Shown here piece after piece: positions 1-8,368 of a DNA stretch of 64,000 nt (position 1 is the first letter of the stretch; the number at the start of each line of letters is the position of its first letter). The position numbers were made by a program, and so were the translations under genes. The notes under the pieces were generated by a model. That model was given only the letters and a program-made list of their open reading frames with translations. It did not search any database and had not been told where the DNA came from. The stretch comes from Paraflavitalea sp. CAU 1676 (GTDB lineage: Bacteria > Bacteroidota > Bacteroidia > Chitinophagales > Chitinophagaceae), in NCBI RefSeq assembly GCF_029223285.1, contig NZ_JARHUJ010000003.1, positions 62,001 to 126,000 on the forward strand, given 5' to 3'.

Positions 1-687
1 CATCCCAAAGGTGAAGAATACCTCGAGGTTCCTGACCACCCGGGTTTGGTAGAGGGCAAAATAGCCGCCGATCGCGAAGGCGTCCAGGTGCGATAAGGTA
101 GAGAGGTATACGAAGAGGTCTTTATCGTGCGTAATGGCAGTAGAGGTGGAATGATCGACGAGGTATCCGGATACGAACCGGATCACTGGTCCCAGCAGAA
201 TGATAAACTGCAATACGTACTTCAGCTTTTTAACCGGTGTGAGGAAGATCAGCAGGGGCCACAACAGGTAGAACTGTTCTTCCACGGCCAGGCTCCAGAA
301 GTGAGTAATGAACTCGTTGTGCTTGTAGCTGGTGGTAGCGTGGAAAATGTTATACGTGTACGTGAACCCGTATATGAGCTGGCTCTTGAGGGAGCTGAAG
401 TATTCGAATCGGGTAAGCCCGAATACCGTAATGGTGATGAGTAATATGAGCAGGTAGAAATAATAGAGCGGAAAGATGCGCAGGGTTCGCCGTACGAGGA
501 AGTTCCTGATATACGAACCGAATCCATTTGTTTCGGCCTTGGTATCGACCAGGATGGGCGTAATGAGGAAACCAGACAGCACGAAGAAGGCCTGCACGCC
601 AAGATAACCTGCATATACCAGGTTAATATGAAACAGGAATACCGCCAGAAATGCAAAAAACCGGAAACTGTTGTAACTGGGATTCAT
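1..687 (-). CDS. Acyltransferase 3 family membrane protein (partial)
   Basis: This is the N-terminal 229 codons of an integral membrane O-acyltransferase (OafA/YrhL family); the 3' end lies outside the window. Reading the minus strand from the ATG at 685-687 gives the family hallmarks: FRFFAFLAVFLFH in the first membrane helix with the conserved His, QAFFVLSGFLIT, a basic RRTLRIFPLYY stretch, and FWSLAVEEQFYLLWP. Several hydrophobic helices alternate with short loops. Members transfer acetyl or other acyl groups onto extracytoplasmic glycans or lipids; the substrate here is unknown. The gene stands alone. A 470-base non-coding gap separates it from the sigma factor. Confidence 0.9.
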   Translation of the reverse strand, partial: MNPSYNSFRFFAFLAVFLFHINLVYAGYLGVQAFFVLSGFLITPILVDTKAETNGFGSYIRNFLVRRTLRIFPLYYFYLLILLITITVFGLTRFEYFSSLKSQLIYGFTYTYNIFHATTSYKHNEFITHFWSLAVEEQFYLLWPLLIFLTPVKKLKYVLQFIILLGPVIRFVSGYLVDHSTSTAITHDKDLFVYLSTLSHLDAFAIGGYFALYQTRVVRNLEVFFTFGM

Positions 688-1158
688 AATTCAGATTGCT
701 TTAGGGTTGCGGATGCCCGCGGGAAATGCAGGATATTGTAAATAGGAATATGGGACTGAAGGTATTAGACTAAACTGTGCGGCAAAGCTAACCAATATTT
801 CCTATAAGTGGAAGAGGGTGCGGCCGGCGAATGTGAGTTTTGTCTGGAAAAAAAATGCCTGGCTTTAATGGACTCCCTGGTACATTATGATAAAAAATAC
901 CTACTTTCCCTTATCATTGATTACATCGGCCCCTTTTGCTTACACAGTTCTCCAGGAAGTAATATCTGTACCTCCAATCCGATCGGGCAATAGTCCGGCT
1001 TCCTGCTTCACCCTATGAGACGCAATTACTGCTAAATTGAAATCAGCCAGGCTAAACGAAACGCACGCAACCAGTTAACACTTACCAGGTATCCTTATTT
1101 AATTGTTCCATTACTGCCCGGCAGGGATTACCCCTGCTTACAAAACCCTTGTGTTCAC
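688..1158. other. Intergenic region without a convincing gene
   Basis: This gap separates the minus-strand acyltransferase from the plus-strand sigma factor and must hold both promoters. A minus-strand TAGCTTTG (783-790) fits the Bacteroidota -7 consensus TAnnTTTG for the acyltransferase. A 61-codon open frame at 808-993 has no recognisable domain and is not called. Confidence 0.5.
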
Positions 1159-1800
1159 ATGAGCAAACTATTGATTGAAAAGGACTTAATGCGCCGTTTC
1201 CAGCAGGGAGAAGCCCTGGCTTTCAACAGCATCTACAATCGCTTTTTCACTTCCCTGCGACATTTTTCGGGAAGGCTCACCTGTCAGAAGCAACATGCGG
1301 AGGACATCACCGTAGAAACCTTCGCCAAACTGTATCGTCTATGCGGCAATTTCGACAGCGTAGCCAATATCAAAGCCTTTCTGTATGTAACTGCCCGCAA
1401 TGCCTGCTACGATCACCTCGCTTATTCGCATCGCCTTCCTGCACTACCTGAAGGCGCTGGTGATAATCGCCGGCTGCATCTGCTGCGCGGTGACAATGAA
1501 TTGCCCGCCGTGCTCCGGATCGTACAGGAGTCGATCGACCAACTACCTGGAGAATATGGCAGTGTGCTAAAGCTGGCCTATCAGCAGGGGCTCAAGAATA
1601 TATCCATTGCCCGCGAACTGTCACTCACGGAATCGGCCGTGCGCGGATACCGGCGCAGTGCCATCAAACTGCTGCGTATAGCGCTGTTCGAACAACGTCA
1701 ACCGGAAGCAGCCCTTTGCTGCATCGACCTGATTCGCCTGCTGGATGCAAGGCAGGTGCTGAAAGCAAGACAGGTGGAAGAAGTATTAAGCAATCCATAA
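1159..1800 (+). CDS. RNA polymerase ECF-type sigma-70 factor
   Basis: This 213-aa protein has the two-domain ECF sigma layout. Region 2 lies at about residues 10-80 (FNSIYNRFFTSLRHFS, then AEDITVETFAKLYR, the core-binding and -10 reading part). Region 4 lies at about 125-175 (QLPGEYGSVLKLAYQQG, then a helix-turn-helix, SIARELSLTESAVRGYRRSA). In Bacteroidota such factors are usually followed by a FecR anti-sigma factor and a SusC-like TonB receptor. Neither is present: the next confident gene is a convergent AraC protein. It is therefore an orphan ECF factor with unknown targets. Confidence 0.9.
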   Translation: MSKLLIEKDLMRRFQQGEALAFNSIYNRFFTSLRHFSGRLTCQKQHAEDITVETFAKLYRLCGNFDSVANIKAFLYVTARNACYDHLAYSHRLPALPEGAGDNRRLHLLRGDNELPAVLRIVQESIDQLPGEYGSVLKLAYQQGLKNISIARELSLTESAVRGYRRSAIKLLRIALFEQRQPEAALCCIDLIRLLDARQVLKARQVEEVLSNP

Positions 1801-2513
1801 CCAAATCGGGAAAGAGAATGCCTCTGCAATGGGAGGGAAGACGGGCGGCAGGAAACATTTCCACCGCTACGGCCGGCCCCGCCTGGTAAGGCATTCCAGG
1901 GAGCTGATGAATACGGGACCGGCAACGATAGTCGATGGAATCATTGATTGTTTGGAACACAAACCAATCAGACTTAACCAGAGATCCTATTCTTTTACCT
2001 GTAAAAAAGTTGTATCCGCCCGTTTTTGATAAAGCGGATATATACTGATCGGGAAACCTTTCTGCCAGACCGGGTAACTGATGGATAGTATTCATAAGGA
2101 TACAGGCTTCACGGCATTCATGAGCATGCCGCTTGTTGTAGTAGCCTGCACCAGGTGGCGCCGGAAAAAGAAACCGGTTATTGAAATCCCCCAAACCGGT
2201 TCCAGTTGTGTTACAACGAGGTTGAGTTCCCAGACTTTTGTGACTGCACTAAGCAGCAGGGCCGGGGATCAGCATCGTACATGAACTACAGTTTACATTT
2301 AAACCTGCCTGCAAGATACTTCGGCCTATTTGTCGTATCTGCACAAATTGTTTTCCTATCTGCACAAAATAGTTACGCAGGTACATACAGCCGTTACTGT
2401 TATAACCTGCTTACAGTCACAACACTATACCGGCACCCGCAGCTTGTATAACCAAAATACCTCATAAGACGCACTGCCCGTGCCAACGAATGCATCAGAA
2501 AAGACGTTTCTTT
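1801..2513. other. Gene-poor 0.7-kb region
   Basis: No open frame in this stretch encodes a recognisable protein. The frames present overlap in conflicting registers and look random. Notable sequence is a tandem direct repeat at 2336-2368 and a hairpin at 2492-2523, listed separately. Confidence 0.5.
2336..2368. repeat. Direct repeat TATCTGCACAAA x2, 21-bp period
   Basis: Two identical 12-bp copies occupy 2336-2347 and 2357-2368. Their 21-bp periodicity (two helical turns) is the arrangement used by many AraC-family operators. A small AraC-type gene ends 150 bp away, but the target promoter is unclear. Confidence 0.5.
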
Positions 2514-2523
2514 TTACTGATGC
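2492..2523 (-). terminator. Hairpin at 3' end of the AraC-like gene
   Basis: GCATCAG (2492-2498) pairs with CTGATGC (2517-2523), and the intervening A- and T-tracts extend the stem on the minus strand with two bulges. It overlaps the stop codon of the minus-strand gene. No long U-tract follows, so its role as a terminator is tentative. Confidence 0.35.
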
Positions 2524-2885
2524 TTATTACGCCATTGTGAAGGGGATACATTATATGCTTTCTTAAAAGCCGCGCTGAAGCTGCTGATCGTATTATAGCC
2601 CGACAGGGCGGCGATCTGCTTGATGGGGCTATCGCTCTCTACCAGCAACTTCCTGGCTTTCTCCATCCGCATCTGGATCTGGTAGGAATAGATGCTCATT
2701 CCATATAGTTTCTTGAAACCATACTGAAGTTTAGTGCGGTTCATACCCGCTTCATAGGCTAACTGCTGAATCGTTGCGTGAGGCAGGTGCTTTTGATGAA
2801 GTATGTCCTTTACCGCTCTGATACGTTGAATATCGGCCTGCTTCAACTTGATTTTTTTTCCGCTCATGTCCAATAATTTAGGCAT
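2514..2885 (-). CDS. Small AraC-type HTH transcriptional regulator
   Basis: This 123-aa protein is essentially only the AraC DNA-binding domain. The first helix-turn-helix is at about residues 37-60 (ATIQQLAYEAGMNRTKL) and the second at about 86-118 (SPIKQIAALSGYN...SPSQWR). Typical AraC proteins carry a separate ligand-binding or dimerisation domain and run to about 300 residues. An in-frame stop lies a short way upstream, so this appears to be a stand-alone DNA-binding protein rather than a miscalled start. Met7 is an alternative start. Targets are unknown. Confidence 0.85.
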   Translation of the reverse strand: MPKLLDMSGKKIKLKQADIQRIRAVKDILHQKHLPHATIQQLAYEAGMNRTKLQYGFKKLYGMSIYSYQIQMRMEKARKLLVESDSPIKQIAALSGYNTISSFSAAFKKAYNVSPSQWRNKHQ

Positions 2886-3165
2886 AGACTTCCCCCTGCG
2901 TATCGCCGGAAAAATCCGTAGTTACGATGCATTTCACAGGACAGAAATACTTTTTTAAAAGGCATGTAAACATTGCACCACTACGCAATAGAATTGAGGT
3001 TTGCGCAGGTACTCATTTTGCTGTAGAATACAGACCCAATAACGGTTAAGTCCAAAGTGCCGAGGAGTCAAAGCCATAGCAGCAATGCAGCCCTTTCCGG
3101 CGAAGCCTGTAAGGTCAAGGCAGTTCCGGCGAAAAGTTGTCTTTATAGGGGCGGTAGCCGACCTA

Positions 3166-3237
3166 CAAAGCGGTTACACTTAACGATATTGAATACTCGT
3201 TGTAACTGTTTGGGGTACCGCAAATATAACCGCTTTG
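3166..3237. repeat. 11-bp perfect inverted repeat, 50-nt spacer
   Basis: CAAAGCGGTTA at 3166-3176 is mirrored by TAACCGCTTTG at 3227-3237. The spacer has its own short inverted repeat, AACGA (3182-3186) with TCGTT (3197-3201). The nested arrangement suggests a structured element or the ends of a small mobile relic. Confidence 0.55.
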
Positions 3238-3370
3238 CTGAAAAGTTGAAAATCAGAGGCTCAGATATGAGCAGGACCTCATACTTTTATCTCACCATAA
3301 TGGTAAACCCTTATACTTCTTCTACGGGTTTCCACGGGCATGCACAGCTGCTTACACCCGTATCTTACCG

Positions 3371-3387
3371 AAAGCATCATATGCTTT
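3371..3387 (-). terminator. Hairpin immediately after the LytTR stop codon
   Basis: AAAGCAT (3371-3377) pairs with ATGCTTT (3381-3387) around a 3-nt loop, five bases beyond the stop of the minus-strand response regulator. The minus-strand side lacks a long T-run, so termination is only likely. Confidence 0.4.
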
Positions 3388-3392
3388 TTTTG

Positions 3393-4103
3393 CTAATCGA
3401 TACCCAATTGGGCCATAAAGCGCTCGCGATAGGTATCGCCCACCGGCAGGTACTGCCCGTTGATGATAACCTTACCACGATCGAGGAATTCGATCTTATT
3501 GCGGTTGATGATGTAGGATTTATGTATGCGGATAAAGGTACCGGCAGGCAGCAGGGTCTCCATCTTCTTCATGCTCTCCAAGGAAAGCACCTTACCGGCG
3601 GGGGTGTGGAAGGCGACATAGTCGCGCAGTCCTTCGATATACAGGATAGCGTCGAAGTTGAGCTTCTGGATGCGGTATTCGGCGCGGATAAAGATATGAT
3701 CGGGTGGTTCGCTGGCCGGCGCTGCTGTTTTTTGCTCCAGCCGTTCTTTGGCCTTCACGACCGCCATCATATACCGGTCGAAGGAGAAGGGTTTGAGCAG
3801 GTAATCCACCACATCGTGTTCATAGCCCTCCAGGGCATACTGGGGATAAGCCGTGGTAAGGATCACTTTGCAACGGTTGCCGATGATCTTCATAAACTGC
3901 ATACCGCTCAGTTCGGGCATATGGATATCAAGGAAAAGCAGGTCGGCATCGCCCTGTTCTATTACCGACAGCGCCTCGAGCACATGGGTCGTTTTGAAAA
4001 CGAGGGTGAGGCCCGGGGTTTTACCGATGTATTGCGCGAGCAGGCCCACGGCCAACGGCTCGTCGTCTACTACCACACAGCGGAGGGGCGGATTATTGCT
4101 CAT
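3393..4103 (-). CDS. LytTR-family response regulator
   Basis: This 236-aa protein has a receiver domain (about 1-120) and a C-terminal LytTR DNA-binding domain (about 138-236). In the receiver, the acidic pocket is D13-D14 (VVDDEP), the phosphoacceptor is D59 (LLFLDIHMP), and Thr83/84 and Lys104 complete the active site. The output domain contains FIRIHKSYIINRNKIE, typical of LytTR. The start overlaps the 3' end of the upstream kinase gene by 11 bases, so the two are translationally coupled and form one two-component system. Targets are unknown. Confidence 0.93.
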   Translation of the reverse strand: MSNNPPLRCVVVDDEPLAVGLLAQYIGKTPGLTLVFKTTHVLEALSVIEQGDADLLFLDIHMPELSGMQFMKIIGNRCKVILTTAYPQYALEGYEHDVVDYLLKPFSFDRYMMAVVKAKERLEQKTAAPASEPPDHIFIRAEYRIQKLNFDAILYIEGLRDYVAFHTPAGKVLSLESMKKMETLLPAGTFIRIHKSYIINRNKIEFLDRGKVIINGQYLPVGDTYRERFMAQLGID

Positions 4104-5103
4104 TGGTCACTTCGAGGTTGATGGTAAAATGGGTTTCGGTCACTTTTACTTTCAGCACATGCCTGTCGGGATACAGCAACTCGAGCCGCCGCTTTACATT
4201 CTGCAGTCCGATCCCCCCCACCGCATCCTTCAATCCATGGCCTTTCTTATTGACACAATGGAAGTAGATATTCCGGTTGCCGGCATGGATGGTGATAGAT
4301 ACTCCGTCGCCCGCTTCCGTAAGATCTCCATGCTTGAAGGCATTTTCCACAAAGGGAATCAGCAGGAGCGGGGGTATCTGCATCCCAGACGTATCGCCGG
4401 TGATGTGCATGGGGGCATGTACCGGATGATCGAACCGTATCCGTTGCAAAGCTATATACCGGTCGATATATTCGATCTCTTTTTGCAGGGGAACTTTTTC
4501 ACTGGCATCGTACAACATATACCGCAGCAGGTCCGACAGGCCGAGGATGGCTTCCTGCGCCCCTGCTGAGTTCTGGTACATCAGCGAATAGATATTGTGC
4601 AGACTGTTGAATAGAAAATGTGGATTGATCTGCGAACGCAGGAATGACAGTTCCGACTGGCGGTTCTGGATCACCATATCTTTTTGTTCCAGTTCCTTGT
4701 GCTGCGCATAGCGGATAAAAAAGAACACGATTCCATACACCACAAACATAAATGCGTAAAAGATATTCTCCAGGAAATAGTTTTTCAGGCGCAGGTCGCG
4801 GTTCCATTTCCATTCTTCCAGCACATAACAAAAGTAGAACAGGACCACCAGGGATAGTAGCGTAAGCAGTACAAACACAAATACGCGCCGCGGATAAAAA
4901 CGAAACAGCAGCAGGTAGGGCACCAGGGCAAACAGGAAATATACGGCGATATTCATGATGCCATTGATGAGGCTGCCAAGACCGTGGGTGAATCCGAGAA
5001 AATGGGAGCGGCCATTCACGAGGTTGGGCAGGTCGTAAGCGATATGCAACAGGAAATAAAGCGCCACATACATTACCAGCAGCAGGATCAATCTTTTTCG
5101 CAT
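4093..5103 (-). CDS. LytS/YpdA-like sensor histidine kinase
   Basis: This 336-aa membrane kinase has four N-terminal transmembrane helices (about residues 5-24, 43-68, 73-95 and 112-132), a short coiled linker and the His_kinase signature INPHFLFNSLHNIYS with the phosphoacceptor His162. A HATPase_c domain follows, with LIPFVENAFKHG as the N box and GGIGLQNVKRRL as a G box. It has no periplasmic sensor domain, so signal reception is probably through the membrane helices. It phosphorylates the LytTR regulator encoded directly downstream. The start codon lies four bases after a minus-strand TACCTTTG. Confidence 0.92.
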   Translation of the reverse strand: MRKRLILLLVMYVALYFLLHIAYDLPNLVNGRSHFLGFTHGLGSLINGIMNIAVYFLFALVPYLLLFRFYPRRVFVFVLLTLLSLVVLFYFCYVLEEWKWNRDLRLKNYFLENIFYAFMFVVYGIVFFFIRYAQHKELEQKDMVIQNRQSELSFLRSQINPHFLFNSLHNIYSLMYQNSAGAQEAILGLSDLLRYMLYDASEKVPLQKEIEYIDRYIALQRIRFDHPVHAPMHITGDTSGMQIPPLLLIPFVENAFKHGDLTEAGDGVSITIHAGNRNIYFHCVNKKGHGLKDAVGGIGLQNVKRRLELLYPDRHVLKVKVTETHFTINLEVTNEQ

Positions 5104-5107
5104 CGGC

Positions 5108-5115
5108 CAAAGGTA
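5108..5115 (-). promoter_or_regulatory. -7-type promoter box for the LytS/LytTR pair
   Basis: TACCTTTG on the minus strand matches the Bacteroidota -7 consensus TAnnTTTG. It ends four bases before the kinase ATG, which would place transcription start at or next to the start codon. No TTG at the ideal -33 distance was found. Confidence 0.4.
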
Positions 5116-5292
5116 TTATTAATTGCCAAACGCCCTTAATAACCCAGCCCGGGTTGGTAGAGGTGGGCAGCCTGTTTGTCGATTTGGGTTGGCAGGCGCC
5201 CGGCGCGCAGGTAATTTTCCATCCTCAACCAGCCGGTCTGCACGGAGCGGCGATTGAAAAATTACACAACAACCAGCCACCGGGTGTATGGC

Positions 5293-5353
5293 GGATCGGG
5301 TGTCGACCCGGTCCTACGTCGCTGTACCGGCATCACGTCGCATGCCGGTACAG
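5293..5353. repeat. Two tandem hairpins
   Basis: The first hairpin pairs 5293-5301 with 5306-5314 around GTCG. The second is a perfect 12-bp inverted repeat, CTGTACCGGCAT (5322-5333) with ATGCCGGTACAG (5342-5353), around an 8-base loop. Both are upstream of the M23 gene and have no T-run, so they look more like repeat or regulatory elements than terminators. Confidence 0.6.
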
Positions 5354-5421
5354 GATGTTCCAATATGTATGGTAGAAGTGGGAACATACCCGGCTGGCTG
5401 GTTAACCTTCAAATTAACTTT

Positions 5422-7311
5422 ATGGATAACTCTGTCAACAGGGGCGGGCAACCGATGCCAGCCTCCTTGTCGTGGCCTGCCCATGCCGGCGCCTCCGCAA
5501 AAGCAGCAGCAACGAACGCTACCCTGGCTTCGGAAACCTTCGCTCAACCAGGAAAGGCCGGGGTTCAGCAACCAGCCACTGCCTCTACACGTCGTGCGCG
5601 TGGTGGTAAACACTGGCTGCGGTGGTGGCCGTTGGCGGCCGTTGGCGTGGGAGGTGTCATCCTTTACCTGTTGCTATCTCCGGCATCTTCCCGTTTTACC
5701 CGGCCGGTAGGTACAGCTTTCCGGCTCTCGGGCAATTTTGGCGAGTTGCGGCCGCAGCATTTTCACATGGGGCTCGATGTGCGCACGGACGGCGAAGAGA
5801 ACCTGCCGGTATACGCGGTGGCTGATGGTTATGTAAGCCGCATCATTATTCAGGAATACAGTTTGGGCAAAGCTATATTCGTTACCCATCCCAATGGCTA
5901 TACGACGGTGTATGCGCACCTCAACCGCTTTTACGATGAATTGCAAACCGCAGTAGAGCAACAGCAGTTGAAAACGCAGCAGCGCGAACAGGATATCAGC
6001 TTCAAACCCTTTCAATACCCGGTTGAAAAAGGCGGGTTGATCGCCCGCAGCGGCAATACGGGCGGATCGGAAGCGCCCCATTTGCACTTTGAAGTGCGCG
6101 ATACTAAAACAGGTCGTAACCTCAATCCCTTACTGCATGGGTATGCGGCCGACGATGATACGCCGCCGGTTTTGCACAACCTGTATTGGTACAACCGCCA
6201 GTACAGCACCTATAGCAGTGGCGCCAATACGATCTCCATCACCGGATCGGAAGGCAATTACCGGGCGGTGCGGCCCGTGATCAAGGTGCGCTCGCCCCGC
6301 ATCAGTCTCGCCATGCGCGCCACCGACAAAGACAATGACAATCGGTTTCGTTTTGGCATTTACCGCGTAGAGGTCCGGCTCGACAACAAACTGGTGCATG
6401 AAGCGGTCATGGATGATATCGACGAGACCGATACGCGCTATATCAATGCCTGCATCGATTACAGCAAATGGATCCGCTCGGGGTCATTCGTGCAGCACCT
6501 GTCTACCTTACCGGGCAATCACCTGCCTGCCTGGAAGGGTAGTGGGTTGATCGATCTGGCAGATAGTGATGTGCACCAGCTCAATTTACGCCTGTACGAC
6601 GTGAACAATAATGTAACGGAGTTCAATAGCACGATCCAGTATTCGGGCGCCAAAGAGCTGGCGCCGCCTATTGAAAAAGGCGCCCGTATATTGGCGCCCG
6701 GAAAAGCAGCCGTGCTGAGCACACCCAACTGCAAGGTCTCCTTTACAGCGAGAACATTCTATGATACGGTAGCTTTTGTATTGAAGGAACAAGCCTCAGC
6801 AGCACGCAACAAGGCATCGGCCCTGGTGGCCTTGCACCAACCCTTGGTGCCGGTGCATGAAGCGTATTCGGTTTCGTTGAAAGTAATGGGTTCAGTACCA
6901 GCCCACCTCAGGAAGCAAATAGTGATGCAATTGAACAACGGGCAGCAAAAGGTGATCGACAAAGGCAAATGGCGCGACGATTGGCTCACAGCATCGTTCA
7001 ATACGCTGGGCAGCGTACAATTGCTGATCGACACGGAAGCTCCCACCATACAATTATCGGGATGGAATGAAGGACAGACCTTTTCGGGCAATACGATCCG
7101 CCTGCCGCTCAACTGTCGCGATGAAACGGCTGGCGTTGCCAGTTTCAAGGCCACTTTGAACGGACAATGGTTACTGTATGAGCAAAAGGGGCGCGACTTC
7201 GTGGTGAACATACCCCCCTCCTGCAAACCGGGCAATCACCAGGTGACGGTGTCGGCAACGGATGTGGCAGGCAATACCAGCAGCCGGCAGCTCACTTTCA
7301 AAAAAGGGTAA
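5422..7311 (+). CDS. Membrane-anchored M23 family metallopeptidase
   Basis: Taking the ATG at 5422 gives 629 aa: a Pro/Ala-rich cytoplasmic head, one transmembrane helix (about residues 67-88, WWPLAAVGVGGVILYLLL), then an M23/LytM domain. The zinc motif HxxxD is H115-D119 (HFHMGLD), and HLHFEVRD holds H220 and H222; all key residues are present. An Ig-like C-terminal part ends near DVAGNTSSRQLTF. M23 enzymes cut peptidoglycan cross-links or act as cell-wall remodelling factors in the periplasm. The upstream in-frame extension to 5254 is rejected as a start because it crosses tandem hairpins. The family is clear; the specific substrate is inferred. Confidence 0.88.
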   Translation: MDNSVNRGGQPMPASLSWPAHAGASAKAAATNATLASETFAQPGKAGVQQPATASTRRARGGKHWLRWWPLAAVGVGGVILYLLLSPASSRFTRPVGTAFRLSGNFGELRPQHFHMGLDVRTDGEENLPVYAVADGYVSRIIIQEYSLGKAIFVTHPNGYTTVYAHLNRFYDELQTAVEQQQLKTQQREQDISFKPFQYPVEKGGLIARSGNTGGSEAPHLHFEVRDTKTGRNLNPLLHGYAADDDTPPVLHNLYWYNRQYSTYSSGANTISITGSEGNYRAVRPVIKVRSPRISLAMRATDKDNDNRFRFGIYRVEVRLDNKLVHEAVMDDIDETDTRYINACIDYSKWIRSGSFVQHLSTLPGNHLPAWKGSGLIDLADSDVHQLNLRLYDVNNNVTEFNSTIQYSGAKELAPPIEKGARILAPGKAAVLSTPNCKVSFTARTFYDTVAFVLKEQASAARNKASALVALHQPLVPVHEAYSVSLKVMGSVPAHLRKQIVMQLNNGQQKVIDKGKWRDDWLTASFNTLGSVQLLIDTEAPTIQLSGWNEGQTFSGNTIRLPLNCRDETAGVASFKATLNGQWLLYEQKGRDFVVNIPPSCKPGNHQVTVSATDVAGNTSSRQLTFKKG

Positions 7312-7402
7312 GACTACTGGTTATTGAACTGCGTACAATGGAGACAGCTGTTCTTGAGGCGGCAACCGGGGCCCTGCAAGCTGGTGGGTGCGGCGTGACC
7401 GG

Positions 7403-7723
7403 TCAGGTTACAGCTTCCTCTTCCGTTTCCAACACACCCTGCAGGGCATCCAGCCGCGTGGTCCAGGAAGCATTGTATTGCTCGGCCCAGTCGGTCACCT
7501 CCTGTAACTTGAAGAGGATGGCTTCGCAATAGCGCTCGCGGCCCCGCTGTTTGATGGTCACGAGCCCGCATTGACTTAATATTTTCATGTGTTTGGAAAT
7601 GGCGGGCCGGCTTACGGCAAAATGCTCGGCTACGCCGTTCAGTGTAAGCGTTTGCCGGGATAACAACCCGATGATCTGACGCCGGGTAGGATCGGCAATG
7701 GCTTGGAATACATCACGTCTCAT
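7403..7723 (-). CDS. ArsR/SdpR-type winged-helix repressor
   Basis: This 106-aa protein is a classic small ArsR-family regulator. It opens with FQAIADPTRRQIIGLL, has the recognition helix in AEHFAVSRPAISKHMKIL, and continues into a wing around GLVTIKQRGRERYC. No metal-binding cysteine cluster is present on the recognition helix, so it resembles the metal-independent SdpR-like group that often controls START/AHSA1-domain or membrane-protein genes. It lies downstream of the small membrane protein on the same strand, 132 bases away. Co-regulation is an inference. Confidence 0.9.
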   Translation of the reverse strand: MRRDVFQAIADPTRRQIIGLLSRQTLTLNGVAEHFAVSRPAISKHMKILSQCGLVTIKQRGRERYCEAILFKLQEVTDWAEQYNASWTTRLDALQGVLETEEEAVT

Positions 7724-7855
7724 GGCTATTGATTGAGGTAACGCACTGCCGGCCAGAGGCTTGCAGGCGATAAAAATGATCCGGTGCTGTGAGGACTATA
7801 AGCTGACCTACCGCGGGGTCCCGTACAGGCTCCCCTTACGGCGATTCCAGCCGCT

Positions 7856-8368
7856 TTAAACCCTCCTCCTCGCTATTACATAAGCAATAGGCAATCCCAC
7901 AAAAAACATCAGTATCAACATCCCAATAATTACGCCGGATGTTGTGTGCTTCGCTGCCCCGGGCGTATTGCTCATCGGCACTACGACCAGGTTCATGGCC
8001 AGCCACACCAAAACGCCATACCCCAGACCCGTAACCACCCAATGGGTGCTCACTTTACGAATAAGCGGCCAGGCATAGTAAAAAATAGCGGCAAAGATGG
8101 TAGCGATCAAAAAATGCAGCAGCAGCCCTACGATGGCCATCAGGACCCTGTCGCCATAGGCGGTTTCCTTCCCTACGACACCACTGGCGATATAATTCAG
8201 GATCGGCAGCGGGTTCTTCCCCGTCTTGATACTATAACTTACAAAAGCAGCGATGATGTCGAGCAAACCTGCCAGCAGTCCCGCCTTGAGTATGATAGGC
8301 AGTGTAGGCCGCGGAGCGGCTGCGCCGATGCCGGCTGCACTCAGTGTGGAAACGGTTGTTTTGGTCAT
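7856..8368 (-). CDS. Small four-helix membrane protein, function unknown
   Basis: This 170-aa protein has four predicted transmembrane segments: about residues 25-45 (IILKAGLLAGLLDIIAAFV), 77-99 (MAIVGLLLHFLIATIFAAIF), 110-130 and 146-166. Its layout resembles the YagU/DUF1440-type inner-membrane proteins of Bacteroidota, but the match is from memory and weak. The gene precedes the ArsR regulator on the same strand and may be its target. No enzymatic motif is visible. Confidence 0.7.
   Translation of the reverse strand: MTKTTVSTLSAAGIGAAAPRPTLPIILKAGLLAGLLDIIAAFVSYSIKTGKNPLPILNYIASGVVGKETAYGDRVLMAIVGLLLHFLIATIFAAIFYYAWPLIRKVSTHWVVTGLGYGVLVWLAMNLVVVPMSNTPGAAKHTTSGVIIGMLILMFFVGLPIAYVIARRRV

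Larger units (their letters stand above)
2886..3392. other. Intergenic region with a long-range inverted repeat
   Basis: This half-kilobase lies between the AraC start and the LytTR stop, both on the minus strand. It holds no convincing gene. It contains an 11-bp perfect inverted repeat around 3166-3237 and a small hairpin directly after the LytTR stop codon (3371-3387). Confidence 0.5.
5104..5421. other. Divergent promoter region with tandem hairpins
   Basis: This is the spacer between the LytS kinase (minus) and the M23 peptidase (plus, taking the ATG at 5422). It holds a minus-strand TACCTTTG (5108-5115) just before the kinase start, and two strong hairpins at 5293-5314 and 5322-5353. An open frame extends upstream of 5422 to 5254, but it runs through the hairpins and lacks protein-like sequence. 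Confidence 0.5.

Noticed and set aside
808-993. 61-codon open frame in the first intergenic region
   Set aside because: No domain, no conserved start context, and composition no different from surrounding non-coding sequence.
1664-2451. Several overlapping frames between the sigma factor and AraC gene
   Set aside because: Mutually overlapping on both strands, with no protein-like features; one overlaps the sigma factor 3' end.
3057-4121. 354-codon plus-strand frame over the LytTR gene
   Set aside because: Antisense shadow of a confident response regulator; no recognisable domain.
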